Below, one piece after another: positions 9,401-17,223 of a stretch of 64,000 nucleotides of DNA. A model generated the notes under the pieces. It had not been told where the DNA came from and did no database searches. It worked only from the letters and a program-made list of their open reading frames with translations. The stretch comes from Pseudoclavibacter chungangensis (GTDB taxonomy: Bacteria > Actinomycetota > Actinomycetes > Actinomycetales > Microbacteriaceae): assembly GCF_013410545.1 (NCBI RefSeq), contig NZ_JACCFV010000001.1, positions 1,302,001-1,366,000 on the forward strand, read 5' to 3'. Both the position numbers and the translations under genes were made by a program. Position 1 is the stretch's first letter. The number at the start of each line of letters is the position of its first letter.

Positions 9401-11996
9401 GACGACCGTCGACGGCGTCGCGCTGCGGGCGACCGGCGCCCTCGAACACCTGCTGTCGCTCTTCGCCCCGGCCCCCGAGGCCGTCGCGCTCGACGAGGTC
9501 CAGCCCGCCCACGAGATCACCCGCACGCTCGCCTCGGGGGCCATGAGCCACGGTGCGCTCGTCGCGACGGCCCACGAGTCCGTCGCGCACGGCACGAACA
9601 TGGTCGGTGGCATGTCGAACTGCGGCGAGGGCGGCGAGCACTTCACGCGAGCCGGCACGATCCGAGGTTCGCGCATCAAGCAGTTCGCGTCCGGCCGCTT
9701 CGGCATCTGGGCCGGCTACCTCGCCGACCCCCAGCTCCAGGAGCTCGAGATCAAGATCGGCCAGGGCGCGAAGCCGGGGGAGGGCGGCCAGCTCCCCGCA
9801 CCCAAGGTGACGGTCGACATCGCCGCGGCCCGTGGCGGTACACCGGGCGTCGAGCTCGTCTCCCCGCCGCCGCACCACGACACCTACTCGATCGAGGACC
9901 TCGCGCAGCTCATCCACGACTGCAAGGCGGCGCGCGTCCGCGTCATCGTCAAGCTCGTCTCATCCGAGGGCATCGGCACGATCGCCGTCGGCGTCGCGAA
10001 GGCGGGGGCCGACGTGATCAACGTCGCAGGCAACACGGGAGGAACCGGCGCGGCAGCGGTCACGAGCCTCAAGTACGCGGGCCGCTCGGCCGAGATCGGC
10101 GTCGCGGAGGTGCACCAGGCACTTCTCGCGAACGGCCTGCGACGCAAGGTCACGCTGCGCTGCTCGGGTGCGCACCAGACGGGTCGTGACGTCGTCGTCT
10201 CGGCGCTCCTCGGCGGCGACAGCTTCGAGTTCGGGACGACCGCGCTCATGATGCTCAAGTGCGTCATGGCGAAGAACTGCAACATCAAGTGCCCCGCCAG
10301 GCTCACGACGAACCCCGAGGTCTTCGACGGTGACCCGCGAGCCCTCGCGCAGTACCTGCTGAACATCGCGCACGACGTGCGGGAACTCCTCGCCCACCTC
10401 GGCCTGCGGTCGTTGCGCGAGGCGAGGGGGCGCAGCGATCTGCTGCAATTGCTCGACCACCCCTCGAGCGTCGGCTCGCTCGACGTCCGGGCCATGCTCC
10501 AGTCGGTGCCCGAGAAGGTCGTCACGGACCCCGTCTACCTCGAGAAGCACTTCGCGACCGACGACGCGCTGCTCGAGCGGTTCCGTGCGCTGCTCGTCGA
10601 CGGCCGGGGGACCGACATGCGGATCGACGACGTCGAGCTCCGCAACAGCGACAAGTCGGTCGGCGGCCAGTTCTCGATCGACGTCGAACGACTCCTCAAC
10701 CACGAACTCGACGCGACGATCGTCGACGCGATGCCCGCGACGATCCGTGACGACCGCGGGCGGGCCAGGCTCGGTGACGGGGCCGTGCACGTGCGCACGC
10801 ACGGCTCGGCGGGCCAGTCCTACGGCGCGTTCTGCAACGACGGCGTCGTCCTCGAGCACGCCGGCACCGCGAACGACGGCGTCGCGAAGAGCCAGTCCGG
10901 CGGCACCGTCACGGTGCGCTCCGCGGGCGGCGGCGCCGACGAGGCCGGTGGGAACGTCCTCATCGGTAACTTCGCGCTGTTCGGCGCCACGGGCGGTCGA
11001 CTGTTCGTGCAGGGCGAGGCGGGCGACCGCTTCGCGGTGCGCAACTCGGGGGCCTCGGCGGTCGTCGAGGGCGTCGGCGAGTTCGCGTGCGAGTACATGA
11101 CGAACGGCGCCGTGCTCAATCTCGGCGAGGTCGGCAAGGGATTCGGCAACGGCATGAGCGGTGGCTTCGCCTACCAGTACGACCCGCACGGTCGACTGCC
11201 CGGCATGGTGAGCGGCGATTCGCTCCTGCTGTTCCCCATCACCGACACGGCCCACGGCGCCTTCCACGAGCAGGCCGTCCGTCAGCTGCTCGGCTGGCAC
11301 CTCGAGGCGACCGGCTCGCCGCTCGCGGCCCGCATCCTCGACGAGTGGGCGACCGAGCACGAGCACATCGTGTGCGGCATGCCGCGCGCGTTGCTCCTCT
11401 ACCAGGACGCCGACGAGATCCTCGCGGCGAAGAGCCGCAAGGAGCTGCTCGACGAGCTCGCCACCTCGATCGCGGTCGACCGACTCCGCGCGTTCAAGCA
11501 CGACTGGCGCGATCGCCGCACGCTGCACGGTGGGCGCGCGCCGCGGCTCGGGGAGCGCGGTGACATGTTCGCGCTCCTGTCGTCGTACACCGTGCTCGCC
11601 GCCGCCCGCGAGGTCGCCGCGGAGCGCGTACCCGAGGCGAACGGCCCGGACGACCTGCGCGTGCAGGCCATGGCGCGACGGCTCATCATGACCGAGGACT
11701 TCTTCGTGCGTCAGCGCGTGCAACGGCACCTGCGGGAGGCGCTCGACCGCTTCGAGGACGCGGAGCTCGCGGGGTTCATCGCGGCCAAGCGTCTCGACGA
11801 TTACAAGCGTTCGCTCGCGCTCCGCAACGTGCGCGGCATCGACGCGCCCGGGACGTACGGCTGGATCCTGCACCAGGACCGCAAGAACGCCGCGTTGACG
11901 CGTGAGGCGCGCTTCGACGAGCTCATCGCCACCTCCGCGCTCGACGACCTCGCCACGCAGGTCGCGAGCGAGCGCCCCGAAGGGATCGTCGCATGA
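6471..11996 (+). CDS. gltB: Glutamate synthase large subunit, long divergent form
   Basis: A 1841-residue glutamate synthase (glutamine + 2-oxoglutarate to two glutamates). The short propeptide ends before Cys18 (ACGVGF), the N-terminal nucleophile of the amidotransferase domain. The central domain and FMN barrel follow (GEGGE, ASGRFG, KPGEGGQLP, SPPPHHDTYSIEDLAQLI), then the GXGXG beta-helix (GKGFGNGMSGGFAY). It is some 310 residues longer than the usual 1500: roughly 110 extra residues at about 895-1005 before the FMN domain, and about 200 after the usual C-terminus (from about 1645). The iron-sulfur cysteines are C1264, C1270 and C1274 (C-x5-C-x3-C), one residue tighter than the usual C-x5-C-x4-C. 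ATG 6471 has GGAG upstream; a TTG at 6435 is a weaker alternative. It is first in an operon behind an iron box, and no gltD follows. Confidence 0.85.
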   Translation: MNEPRLGLYDPTAEHSACGVGFITRKSGVPDHDVIRRGHQALCAIPHRGGMSSEGVGDGAGVSIDLSASFFGALVGRELAAGRFGVCNVFLPDEESEHEDARRLVRETLTAAGLTVELERELPVDDRVIRAAAVRYQKAIVQWVFTGPAAWQRADLDRAANRALLEIEQHAYGRPELTGLYPLSLGTRTQVLKGRLNANEVIPYFVDLLDERHTVRTLYFHTRFSTNTEPRPSMAQPFRLMAHNGELNTDRKNRLSDETLARARSRDIVRPPGQSDSSRLDQTLQSRVFDDGLDLVEAVVALMPPAWENDTELPSPVRDMLEFFSLYEEKNDGPAALIFSDGDVIGARLDRLGLRPLRTTETDDYLMVSSESGQLGVPAAEVIRRGRIEAGGMLHFDHRTGRAYRTGETLELLAARRDYGTLLGDARRHIDDIPLGDLERGHDTLGYDGDLALARRYVAYAINQESFRFMMDPMLADGAERISAMGYGNAINALADQEGGMAKYFSQRFAQVTNPPLDSIREADGMTFRVALGAKPGSGAPPSRQIVVDSPILSHLDMVRLREQEVSPLRRFDLLYVPVPGDESANAAAVLRALDALCDEVEAFASELGGIAVLTDRGITSEYAPLPLLLAVAAVDQRLIETGLRLRVSLVAESGQLPSSHHIAAALGFGASAVYSLSARLRAEEKYPSPTGPAQTETDTDLAFARFRKAALKSLAKTMGRVGLCTVESYIGGAFFEPNYLDTRDPVLARCFPHLLAPVGGVGFARIAQATTEWHDRARTVASEQQIPLLGLFKERQEGAGHSFGATAVRGFTAMTEERPTFAPAGEGDDALRLLTLGQLGDAFGLDDEAYQNAGYDELEPEQIDAFRITPGYRDFVSDTEAERARRPSALRDVLSLPADARGLRTAEDFERELGRFSPFGNIDIKVRGMSVGLGDPLADLPGRHATLRLDDPSAERVGALAGWLGERFPGDAHELRTTVDGVALRATGALEHLLSLFAPAPEAVALDEVQPAHEITRTLASGAMSHGALVATAHESVAHGTNMVGGMSNCGEGGEHFTRAGTIRGSRIKQFASGRFGIWAGYLADPQLQELEIKIGQGAKPGEGGQLPAPKVTVDIAAARGGTPGVELVSPPPHHDTYSIEDLAQLIHDCKAARVRVIVKLVSSEGIGTIAVGVAKAGADVINVAGNTGGTGAAAVTSLKYAGRSAEIGVAEVHQALLANGLRRKVTLRCSGAHQTGRDVVVSALLGGDSFEFGTTALMMLKCVMAKNCNIKCPARLTTNPEVFDGDPRALAQYLLNIAHDVRELLAHLGLRSLREARGRSDLLQLLDHPSSVGSLDVRAMLQSVPEKVVTDPVYLEKHFATDDALLERFRALLVDGRGTDMRIDDVELRNSDKSVGGQFSIDVERLLNHELDATIVDAMPATIRDDRGRARLGDGAVHVRTHGSAGQSYGAFCNDGVVLEHAGTANDGVAKSQSGGTVTVRSAGGGADEAGGNVLIGNFALFGATGGRLFVQGEAGDRFAVRNSGASAVVEGVGEFACEYMTNGAVLNLGEVGKGFGNGMSGGFAYQYDPHGRLPGMVSGDSLLLFPITDTAHGAFHEQAVRQLLGWHLEATGSPLAARILDEWATEHEHIVCGMPRALLLYQDADEILAAKSRKELLDELATSIAVDRLRAFKHDWRDRRTLHGGRAPRLGERGDMFALLSSYTVLAAAREVAAERVPEANGPDDLRVQAMARRLIMTEDFFVRQRVQRHLREALDRFEDAELAGFIAAKRLDDYKRSLALRNVRGIDAPGTYGWILHQDRKNAALTREARFDELIATSALDDLATQVASERPEGIVA

Positions 11997-13780
11997 GCGA
12001 ACTCGTGTGGGACCAGGCGCTCGGCGCACCTCCAGCTACCCTCGACCCGATCTTCGCCGACGCGCCGTTCTCGGCGGAGCAGCGGGCCTGGCTGAGCGGC
12101 TTCCTCGCCGGGATCGCGGCGGGGAAGGCCGCGAGCGGTCCGACGACCACCGCCACACTGACGGTGCAGGTGCTCTACGGTACCCAGACCGGCAACTCCC
12201 TCGAACTCGCCGAAACGGCGGCCGGCGCCCTGCGCGGGAGCGGCCTCGGCGCCGAGCTCCGGGAGCTCGACGCCGTGAGCCCCGGCGATCTCGCCGCCGC
12301 GAGCCACGTCCTCGTCATCACCTCCACGTACGGCGAGGGCGAGATGCCCGACAACGCGGAACTGTTCTGGGACGCGCTCGCCGGCGAGGCGGCGCCCCGA
12401 CTCGAACAACTGTCGTTCTCGGTCCTCGCGCTCGGCGACTCCGGGTACGACGACTTCTGCCAGGCCGGCAAGCTCATCGACCTGCGCCTCGAACAGCTCG
12501 GTGCGACCCGCATCGAGCCCCGCGTGGACTGCGACGTCGACTTCGACGGGCCCGCCGCCGGGTGGACCGAACGCGTCACGGCCGCCCTCGTCGCGCTCGC
12601 GCCCGCGGGCACCGCGGCCGCGCCGCAGTCGTCACCCACCGCGGTACCGGCCCGGCCCCGATCCCGCTGGAATCGCAACACGCCCTCCGCGTCCCGGCTC
12701 GCCGTCAACCGGGTCGTGTCCGGGCCCGGCAGCGCGAAGGAGATCCGCCACTTCGAGTTCGACCTCGGCGACAGCGACATCGGGTACTCGGCCGGTGACG
12801 CGCTCGCCGTCGTGCCGCGCAACGATCCCGGCCTCGTCGGCGCCCTGCTCGAACGCCTCGGCATCGACCCCGAGGACGACGTCGACGGTGTCCCCGTGGA
12901 GCAGCGGTTGCACGCCGAGTGGGAGATCCGCACGCCCTCGAAAGATCTCGTGGCGGGTCTCGCCGAACGCGCGCCCGCGAGCGAACTCGCGAGCATGGTC
13001 CGCCGCGACGACCGCGAGACACTCGACTCGTGGCTCTGGGGCCGCGACGTTCTCGACCTGCTCGAGGAGACCGGTGTCCGGCTCACCGCCGACGAACTCG
13101 GTGGCCTGCTGCGACCGCTGCAGGCACGCCAGTACTCGATCTCGTCGAGCCCGCTCCACAGCCCCGACCGCATCCACCTCACGATCGCGTCGGTGCGGCA
13201 CGCCGGCCCCGGGGGATCGAGCCGCGTGCGCGGCGGCGTGTGTTCGACGTTCCTCGCCGACCGGTGCGGCGACGACGGGGCCGTCGGCATCTTCCCCCAG
13301 CCGAATCACGCGTTCTCGGTGCCGGAGGACCCCTCGACCCCGATCATCATGATCGGCCCCGGGACGGGTATCGCGCCGTTCAGGGGCTTCCTGCAGGAGC
13401 GCGCCGCGTCCGGCGCGACGGGCGGCAACTGGCTCTTCTTCGGCGACCAGCACCGCGCGAGCGACTTCATCTACGAGGACGAGCTCACGGACTACCGCGA
13501 ACGCGGGCTGCTGACGCGACTCGACCTCGCGTTCTCGCGCGACCAGACGGACAAGATCTACGTCCAGACGCGCATGCGCGAGGCGGCGACCGAGCTGTAC
13601 CGCTGGGTGGACGAGGGCGCCTACCTCTACGTGTGCGGCGACGCGTCGCGCATGGCGAAGGACGTCGATCGAGCGCTCCACGACGTGGTCGAGTCGGTGC
13701 GCGGTCTCGGCGACGACGACGCCGCCGAGTACGTGGCCGCACTCAAACGCGAGAAGCGATACGTGAGGGACGTGTACTGA
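11993..13780 (+). CDS. Diflavin NADPH oxidoreductase (CysJ/cytochrome P450 reductase type)
   Basis: A 595-residue FMN/FAD/NADPH reductase. After an N-terminal helix typical of CysJ (FSAEQRAWLSGFLAG) comes a flavodoxin domain (VLYGTQTGNS phosphate loop, STYGEGEMPDN, LALGDSGYDDFC). Then come the connecting and FAD domain (RQYSISSSP, GGVCSTFL) and the NADPH domain (GPGTGIAPFRGFLQER, LFFGDQH, YLYVCGDASRMAKDV). Such proteins pass electrons from NADPH through FAD and FMN to a metal or flavin partner. It overlaps the glutamate synthase gene by four bases (ATGA) and the next gene by one base (TGATG), so all three are translationally coupled. No sulfite reductase hemoprotein gene is near. The natural partner could be the glutamate synthase (replacing GltD) or the HemS-like protein that follows. 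Confidence 0.85.
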   Translation: MSELVWDQALGAPPATLDPIFADAPFSAEQRAWLSGFLAGIAAGKAASGPTTTATLTVQVLYGTQTGNSLELAETAAGALRGSGLGAELRELDAVSPGDLAAASHVLVITSTYGEGEMPDNAELFWDALAGEAAPRLEQLSFSVLALGDSGYDDFCQAGKLIDLRLEQLGATRIEPRVDCDVDFDGPAAGWTERVTAALVALAPAGTAAAPQSSPTAVPARPRSRWNRNTPSASRLAVNRVVSGPGSAKEIRHFEFDLGDSDIGYSAGDALAVVPRNDPGLVGALLERLGIDPEDDVDGVPVEQRLHAEWEIRTPSKDLVAGLAERAPASELASMVRRDDRETLDSWLWGRDVLDLLEETGVRLTADELGGLLRPLQARQYSISSSPLHSPDRIHLTIASVRHAGPGGSSRVRGGVCSTFLADRCGDDGAVGIFPQPNHAFSVPEDPSTPIIMIGPGTGIAPFRGFLQERAASGATGGNWLFFGDQHRASDFIYEDELTDYRERGLLTRLDLAFSRDQTDKIYVQTRMREAATELYRWVDEGAYLYVCGDASRMAKDVDRALHDVVESVRGLGDDDAAEYVAALKREKRYVRDVY

Positions 13781-14691
13781 TGGCCGAGCCGCGGGAGCAC
13801 CGGGGGAGGGGACAGCCGTCAGGAGTCGAGGGCGGGTGCGGCTGCCGCCACGCCGTCCGGGCGTCCGCGGGTGCCGTGTCGACCCTGCTGCCGACGCTCG
13901 ATCACGTGCTCGCGGTCACGCGCGGTCGCTGGGCGATGCTCGCTGCGGCGGGCCGCTACGCCGTGCCGAGCGTCCGTGGGAACGCGTTCGGGCCGGTGTC
14001 CGGACGGACGGTGCTCCGCCTCGATCCGGAGCGCCTCACGGTGGTCCACGAGTCGTGTCCCGGCGAATCGACGCTCTCGTTCGAGGCCACGACCGCGCAC
14101 ACGTCGCACCGTGTCCTCGCCCGGACGGCCGTCGATCGGCTCGTCCTCGACGGGCTCGCGCGACCCGATGCGTTCGACGGCTCGCCGGCGTGCGCCGCGG
14201 CCGCACCGGCGCCGCACTGGCGTGCGGGTGACCAGCTCGCACAGCTCGACGCGGGGCTCGCGGGTGAGGGACGTGAGCGGCGACGCGCGCTCACGGACGA
14301 CGACGCGCCGCTCGCACGCCGATTCGACGATCGCCTCGTGCCCGAGATCCTCGAGCACCTGTGCGCGACCGGCGTCCCGATCGGGGTCGCCGTGTTCGCG
14401 CCCGGTGTCGTCCAGCTCGAGACGGGCGTGGTGCACGCGACGTCCGCGGATGAATCGGGCACGCTCACGACCAGGGTCGGCGACGCGACGCTCCGGGTCG
14501 CGCTCCCCGCGGTGCGTGACGGGCTGCTCGTCACGACGCACGGCCCTCACGGCCCGACGAGCGCCCTCGAACTGCACGACGACGACGGCGACGTCGTCGC
14601 GATGCTCGGACAGTTCGGTCTCGTCCATCCCGAGGTGCATCGCATGTGGGCGCACCTCACGGCATCGCTGCCGGCGGCCGAGCGCGGCTGA
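13780..14691 (+). CDS. HemS/HmuS/ChuX-like heme-utilisation protein
   Basis: A 303-residue protein with two related halves, as in HemS/ChuS hemin-processing proteins. The C-terminal half matches best: VVQLETG corresponds to the CIQIHTG strand of HemS, and it is followed by SALELHDDDGDVVAMLGQFG (HemS: SLELFD..G..IA.LFG) and a final helix with Trp and a LP end. The N-terminal half is weaker (GRYAVPSVRGNAFG, LTVVHESCPGESTL). The first about 25 residues are Gly/Cys-rich (GGCGC). HemS-type proteins bind heme and degrade it or strip its iron. Being coupled to a diflavin reductase and lying behind an iron box fits iron recovery from heme. The assignment rests on pattern resemblance only; start ATG 13780 overlaps the upstream stop. 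Confidence 0.55.
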   Translation: MAEPREHRGRGQPSGVEGGCGCRHAVRASAGAVSTLLPTLDHVLAVTRGRWAMLAAAGRYAVPSVRGNAFGPVSGRTVLRLDPERLTVVHESCPGESTLSFEATTAHTSHRVLARTAVDRLVLDGLARPDAFDGSPACAAAAPAPHWRAGDQLAQLDAGLAGEGRERRRALTDDDAPLARRFDDRLVPEILEHLCATGVPIGVAVFAPGVVQLETGVVHATSADESGTLTTRVGDATLRVALPAVRDGLLVTTHGPHGPTSALELHDDDGDVVAMLGQFGLVHPEVHRMWAHLTASLPAAERG

Positions 14692-14695
14692 TCGA

Positions 14696-15127
14696 TCAGG
14701 GACGTCCGGCATCCGCCGGCCGCGTCGCCCCGCGCGCAGGCCACAAGCGCCGCACGAGGAGCGCGAGGCCGCCCGCGACGAGCCCCCACACCGCCCCCGT
14801 CAGGAGCACGGGCCCTATCGCGATCGGATTCGCGAGCGGGCCCGCGAGTTCGCCGTCGATGATCGGCGAGAGGACACCGCTCAGCAGGATGGCGAGGACG
14901 CCGTAGGCGAGCCCGGCGAGCACGAGGGTCAGCAGGGGCTGCGGTGCGCGACCGCGCCCGACGACGATCGCCCACACGAGTGTGATGACGACGGTCAGCC
15001 CGATCGGCAGCGCGGGGCCCGTCTCGACCCCGAGCACGGTCAGGACGATTCGAACAGCCGGGCGCACGAGGCCGATGAGTGCGAGGAGGACGACGAGGAG
15101 CGGACTGACGGAGCGCAGGCGATTCAT
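14696..15127 (-). CDS. Hypothetical small membrane protein
   Basis: A 143-residue protein with four predicted transmembrane segments (LLVVLLALIGLV, IGLTVVITLVWAIVV, LLTLVLAGLAYGVLAILL, VLLTGAVWGLVAGGLALLV) and an Arg-rich C-terminus ending in about 15 polar residues. The pattern resembles small actinobacterial membrane proteins of unknown role encoded beside two-component systems. It is divergent from the sensor kinase at 15282. The ATG at 15125-15127 is chosen because a TAGCGT -10 box ends 7 nt upstream; the frame is open further but without the character of coding sequence. No function is proposed. Confidence 0.65.
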   Translation of the reverse strand: MNRLRSVSPLLVVLLALIGLVRPAVRIVLTVLGVETGPALPIGLTVVITLVWAIVVGRGRAPQPLLTLVLAGLAYGVLAILLSGVLSPIIDGELAGPLANPIAIGPVLLTGAVWGLVAGGLALLVRRLWPARGATRPADAGRP

Positions 15128-15134
15128 GCTCGAG

Positions 15135-15140
15135 ACGCTA
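15135..15140 (-). promoter_or_regulatory. -10 box of a leaderless start
   Basis: On the minus strand TAGCGT ends 7 nt before the ATG at 15127; there is no Shine-Dalgarno between. Confidence 0.45.
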
Positions 15141-15269
15141 TGCGGGGCCCCGGGCCGAGCGGATCCGTCGTGCGACCCGATCCCGGTCGCGTCTCGACGA
15201 CGCGCGGTGTCGTCGGGAGGCGACCGGTTCGACCGCCGGGAGGCCGACGGCGGCCACGGTCGTGCCTCG

Positions 15270-15275
15270 TACGCT
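15270..15275 (+). promoter_or_regulatory. -10 box of a leaderless start
   Basis: TACGCT is followed by 6 nt and GTG at 15282. The intervening GGAGGT looks like a Shine-Dalgarno but is too close to the GTG to serve it. Confidence 0.5.
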
Positions 15276-15281
15276 GGAGGT

Positions 15282-16487
15282 GTGAAGCAGTGGTTCGATC
15301 GCGACGGACGCGACGGCGCGGTCGAGGCCCGTCGCCACGGGACGACGCGGCGCGATGTCGCCCTCGCCGTGCTCGTGACGCTCGTGCTCGCCGCCGTCAT
15401 CGCGCTCTCGGCCGCGGGTTCCCGCACCGCCCCGCCTCCGCTCGCGTTCGTGTTCGCGCTCGGGTTCGGCGCCGTCCTCCTCGCGCGCCGCCGGTTCCCG
15501 GTGCTCGTGCTCGCCGTGAGCGTGCTCGCGACCTTCGGGTACTACACCCTCGGTCTGCCGACGATCGGCGTCGCACTGCCCGTCGTCGCCGCGCTCGGTT
15601 CGGCGGCCGAGCGTGGCCGGACCGCGTGGGCCATCGGGGCCGGCGTCCTCGTGTTCCTCGTCGCGCTCGCGTTCCGCCTGCGCGACGACCCGCTTCCACT
15701 CGGCGCCCTGCTCGGACCGGACGCGATGTCGAACATCGCGCTGCTCGCGGCGGGGATCGCGATCGGGGCCCTCGTGCGTGAACGACGGACGGGTCGTGCG
15801 CAACAGCGGCGCATCGCCCTGCTCCGGCAGGAGCAGGCCGAGCGGGAGAGCGCGGCCCGGGTGCAACTCGAACGCGAAGAGCTCTCGCGAGAGCTGCACG
15901 ACACGATCGGACACGCGCTCTCGGTCATCGCCCTGCACGCGGGCGTCGGCGCGGAGTCGCTCGGTCGGGACGGGAGCGCCGCCGAGGCGGCGTTCGATCG
16001 GATCAGAACGCAGAGCACCGCCTCGCTCGACGAACTGCGGACGATGGTTCGCGTCCTCCGCTCCGGCGGCGGGCCGTCACCGGAGCGACGCATCGCCTCG
16101 CTCGCGGACGCCCCGCTGCTCGTCGAGCGGGCGAGGGCCACCGGTCTGGCCGTGGAGGCATCGATCGACCTCGACGGTGCGGTGCTCACGTCGGGTGTCG
16201 AGGCGGCCGCCTACCGCGTGCTCCAGGAGTCGCTCACGAACGTCCTGCGTCATGCGTGCGCCTCGCGGGTCGAGGTCCGTGTGCGGGTCGAGGACCGCGG
16301 GCTCGTCGTCCTGGTCGCCGACGACGGCCGAGGCCCCACCGACGAGGGCGACGACGGGTTCGGCGTCGTCGGCATGACCGAGCGGGTGCGGCTGCTCGGC
16401 GGCTCTCTCACGACGCGCCGCGGAACGGACGGCGGAACGGTCGTCGAGGCACGACTGCCGAGCGCTCCGCACGGGGACGACGCATGA
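15282..16487 (+). CDS. Sensor histidine kinase (HisKA_3 / NarL-type system)
   Basis: A 401-residue membrane sensor kinase. The N-terminal about 160 residues carry four to five transmembrane helices with almost no extracellular domain. A linker helix (RRIALLRQEQAERESAARVQ) leads to the HisKA_3 dimerisation helix SRELHDTIGHALSVIALHAG with phospho-acceptor His206. The HATPase_c domain has the N box (QESLTNVLRHA), DDGRG and the GFGVVGM G box. Such intramembrane-sensing kinases typically respond to cell-envelope stress. The gene overlaps the response regulator by four bases (ATGA), so they form one operon and a cognate pair. The stimulus cannot be told from the sequence. Confidence 0.88.
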   Translation: MKQWFDRDGRDGAVEARRHGTTRRDVALAVLVTLVLAAVIALSAAGSRTAPPPLAFVFALGFGAVLLARRRFPVLVLAVSVLATFGYYTLGLPTIGVALPVVAALGSAAERGRTAWAIGAGVLVFLVALAFRLRDDPLPLGALLGPDAMSNIALLAAGIAIGALVRERRTGRAQQRRIALLRQEQAERESAARVQLEREELSRELHDTIGHALSVIALHAGVGAESLGRDGSAAEAAFDRIRTQSTASLDELRTMVRVLRSGGGPSPERRIASLADAPLLVERARATGLAVEASIDLDGAVLTSGVEAAAYRVLQESLTNVLRHACASRVEVRVRVEDRGLVVLVADDGRGPTDEGDDGFGVVGMTERVRLLGGSLTTRRGTDGGTVVEARLPSAPHGDDA

Positions 16488-17158
16488 TCCGCGTCGTGAT
16501 CGTCGACGACCAGGCGCTCGTCCGGACGGGGCTGCGCATGCTGCTGGAGCACGATTCCGACATCGAGGTGGTCGGCGAGGCCGCGGACGGCGGACGCGGC
16601 GTCGACCTCGTGCGCTCGTCGCACCCCGACATCGTGCTCATGGACATCCGGATGCCGCACCTCGACGGTATCGCCGCCACGTCGGCCATCGTCGCGGAGG
16701 AGGCCCTGGACGACGTGCGCGTCGTCGTGCTCACGACCTTCGACGACGACGAGGACGTGCTCGCGGCGGTCCGCGCGGGCGCCGTCGGTTACCTGTTGAA
16801 GGACGTCGCACCCGACGCACTGCGGGACGCGGTGCGGACGGTCGCGGAGGGAGGCTCGCTGCTCTCGCCCGCGATCGCGGCCACGGTCATGCGCCAGCTC
16901 GGCGACCGCCTCGGCGCCTCGGTGCGGCCCGAACTGCTCGAACCGCTCACGGAGCGCGAGCGAGAGGTGCTCGCAGCGATCGCCCGCGGACGGTCGAACG
17001 ACGAGATCGGACGCGAGCTGCACCTCAGCCCCGCCACGGCACGGACCTACGTGGGGCGTCTGCTCACGAAACTCGGGGTGCGCGACCGCGCCCAGCTCGT
17101 CGTGCTCGGCTACGAATCCGGGCTCGTGGTGCCGGGCGACCGACGCGACGGGACCTGA
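16484..17158 (+). CDS. Response regulator, NarL/FixJ (LuxR HTH) family
   Basis: A 224-residue regulator with an N-terminal receiver (VVIVDDQALVRTGLRMLL, phospho-acceptor Asp54 in DIVLMDIRMP, Thr in VVVLTTF, Lys in GYLLKDV). A LuxR-type C-terminal helix-turn-helix follows (LTEREREVLAAIARGRSNDEIG, LHLSPATARTYVGRLLTKLG). It is the partner of the overlapping histidine kinase. There is no transporter operon directly beside the pair, so the target genes are unknown; autoregulation is common in this class. Confidence 0.9.
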   Translation: MIRVVIVDDQALVRTGLRMLLEHDSDIEVVGEAADGGRGVDLVRSSHPDIVLMDIRMPHLDGIAATSAIVAEEALDDVRVVVLTTFDDDEDVLAAVRAGAVGYLLKDVAPDALRDAVRTVAEGGSLLSPAIAATVMRQLGDRLGASVRPELLEPLTEREREVLAAIARGRSNDEIGRELHLSPATARTYVGRLLTKLGVRDRAQLVVLGYESGLVVPGDRRDGT

Positions 17159-17210
17159 GCCGAACCGCAGCCGCCACTCGTCCGACTTGATCCTGCCGCA
17201 CATGCGGCCG

Positions 17211-17216
17211 TATGGT
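17211..17216 (+). promoter_or_regulatory. -10 box of the molybdate operon (leaderless start)
   Basis: TATGGT ends 7 nt before the ATG at 17224. This favours 17224 over the in-frame ATG at 17212, which lies inside the -10 box. Confidence 0.5.
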
Positions 17217-17223
17217 CTCGTTC

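Noticed and set aside
11993..13780. Calling the diflavin reductase CysJ of assimilatory sulfite reduction
   Set aside because: The domain layout fits, but no cysI or other sulfate-assimilation gene is near and it is coupled to gltB and a HemS-like gene. The pathway name would mislead.
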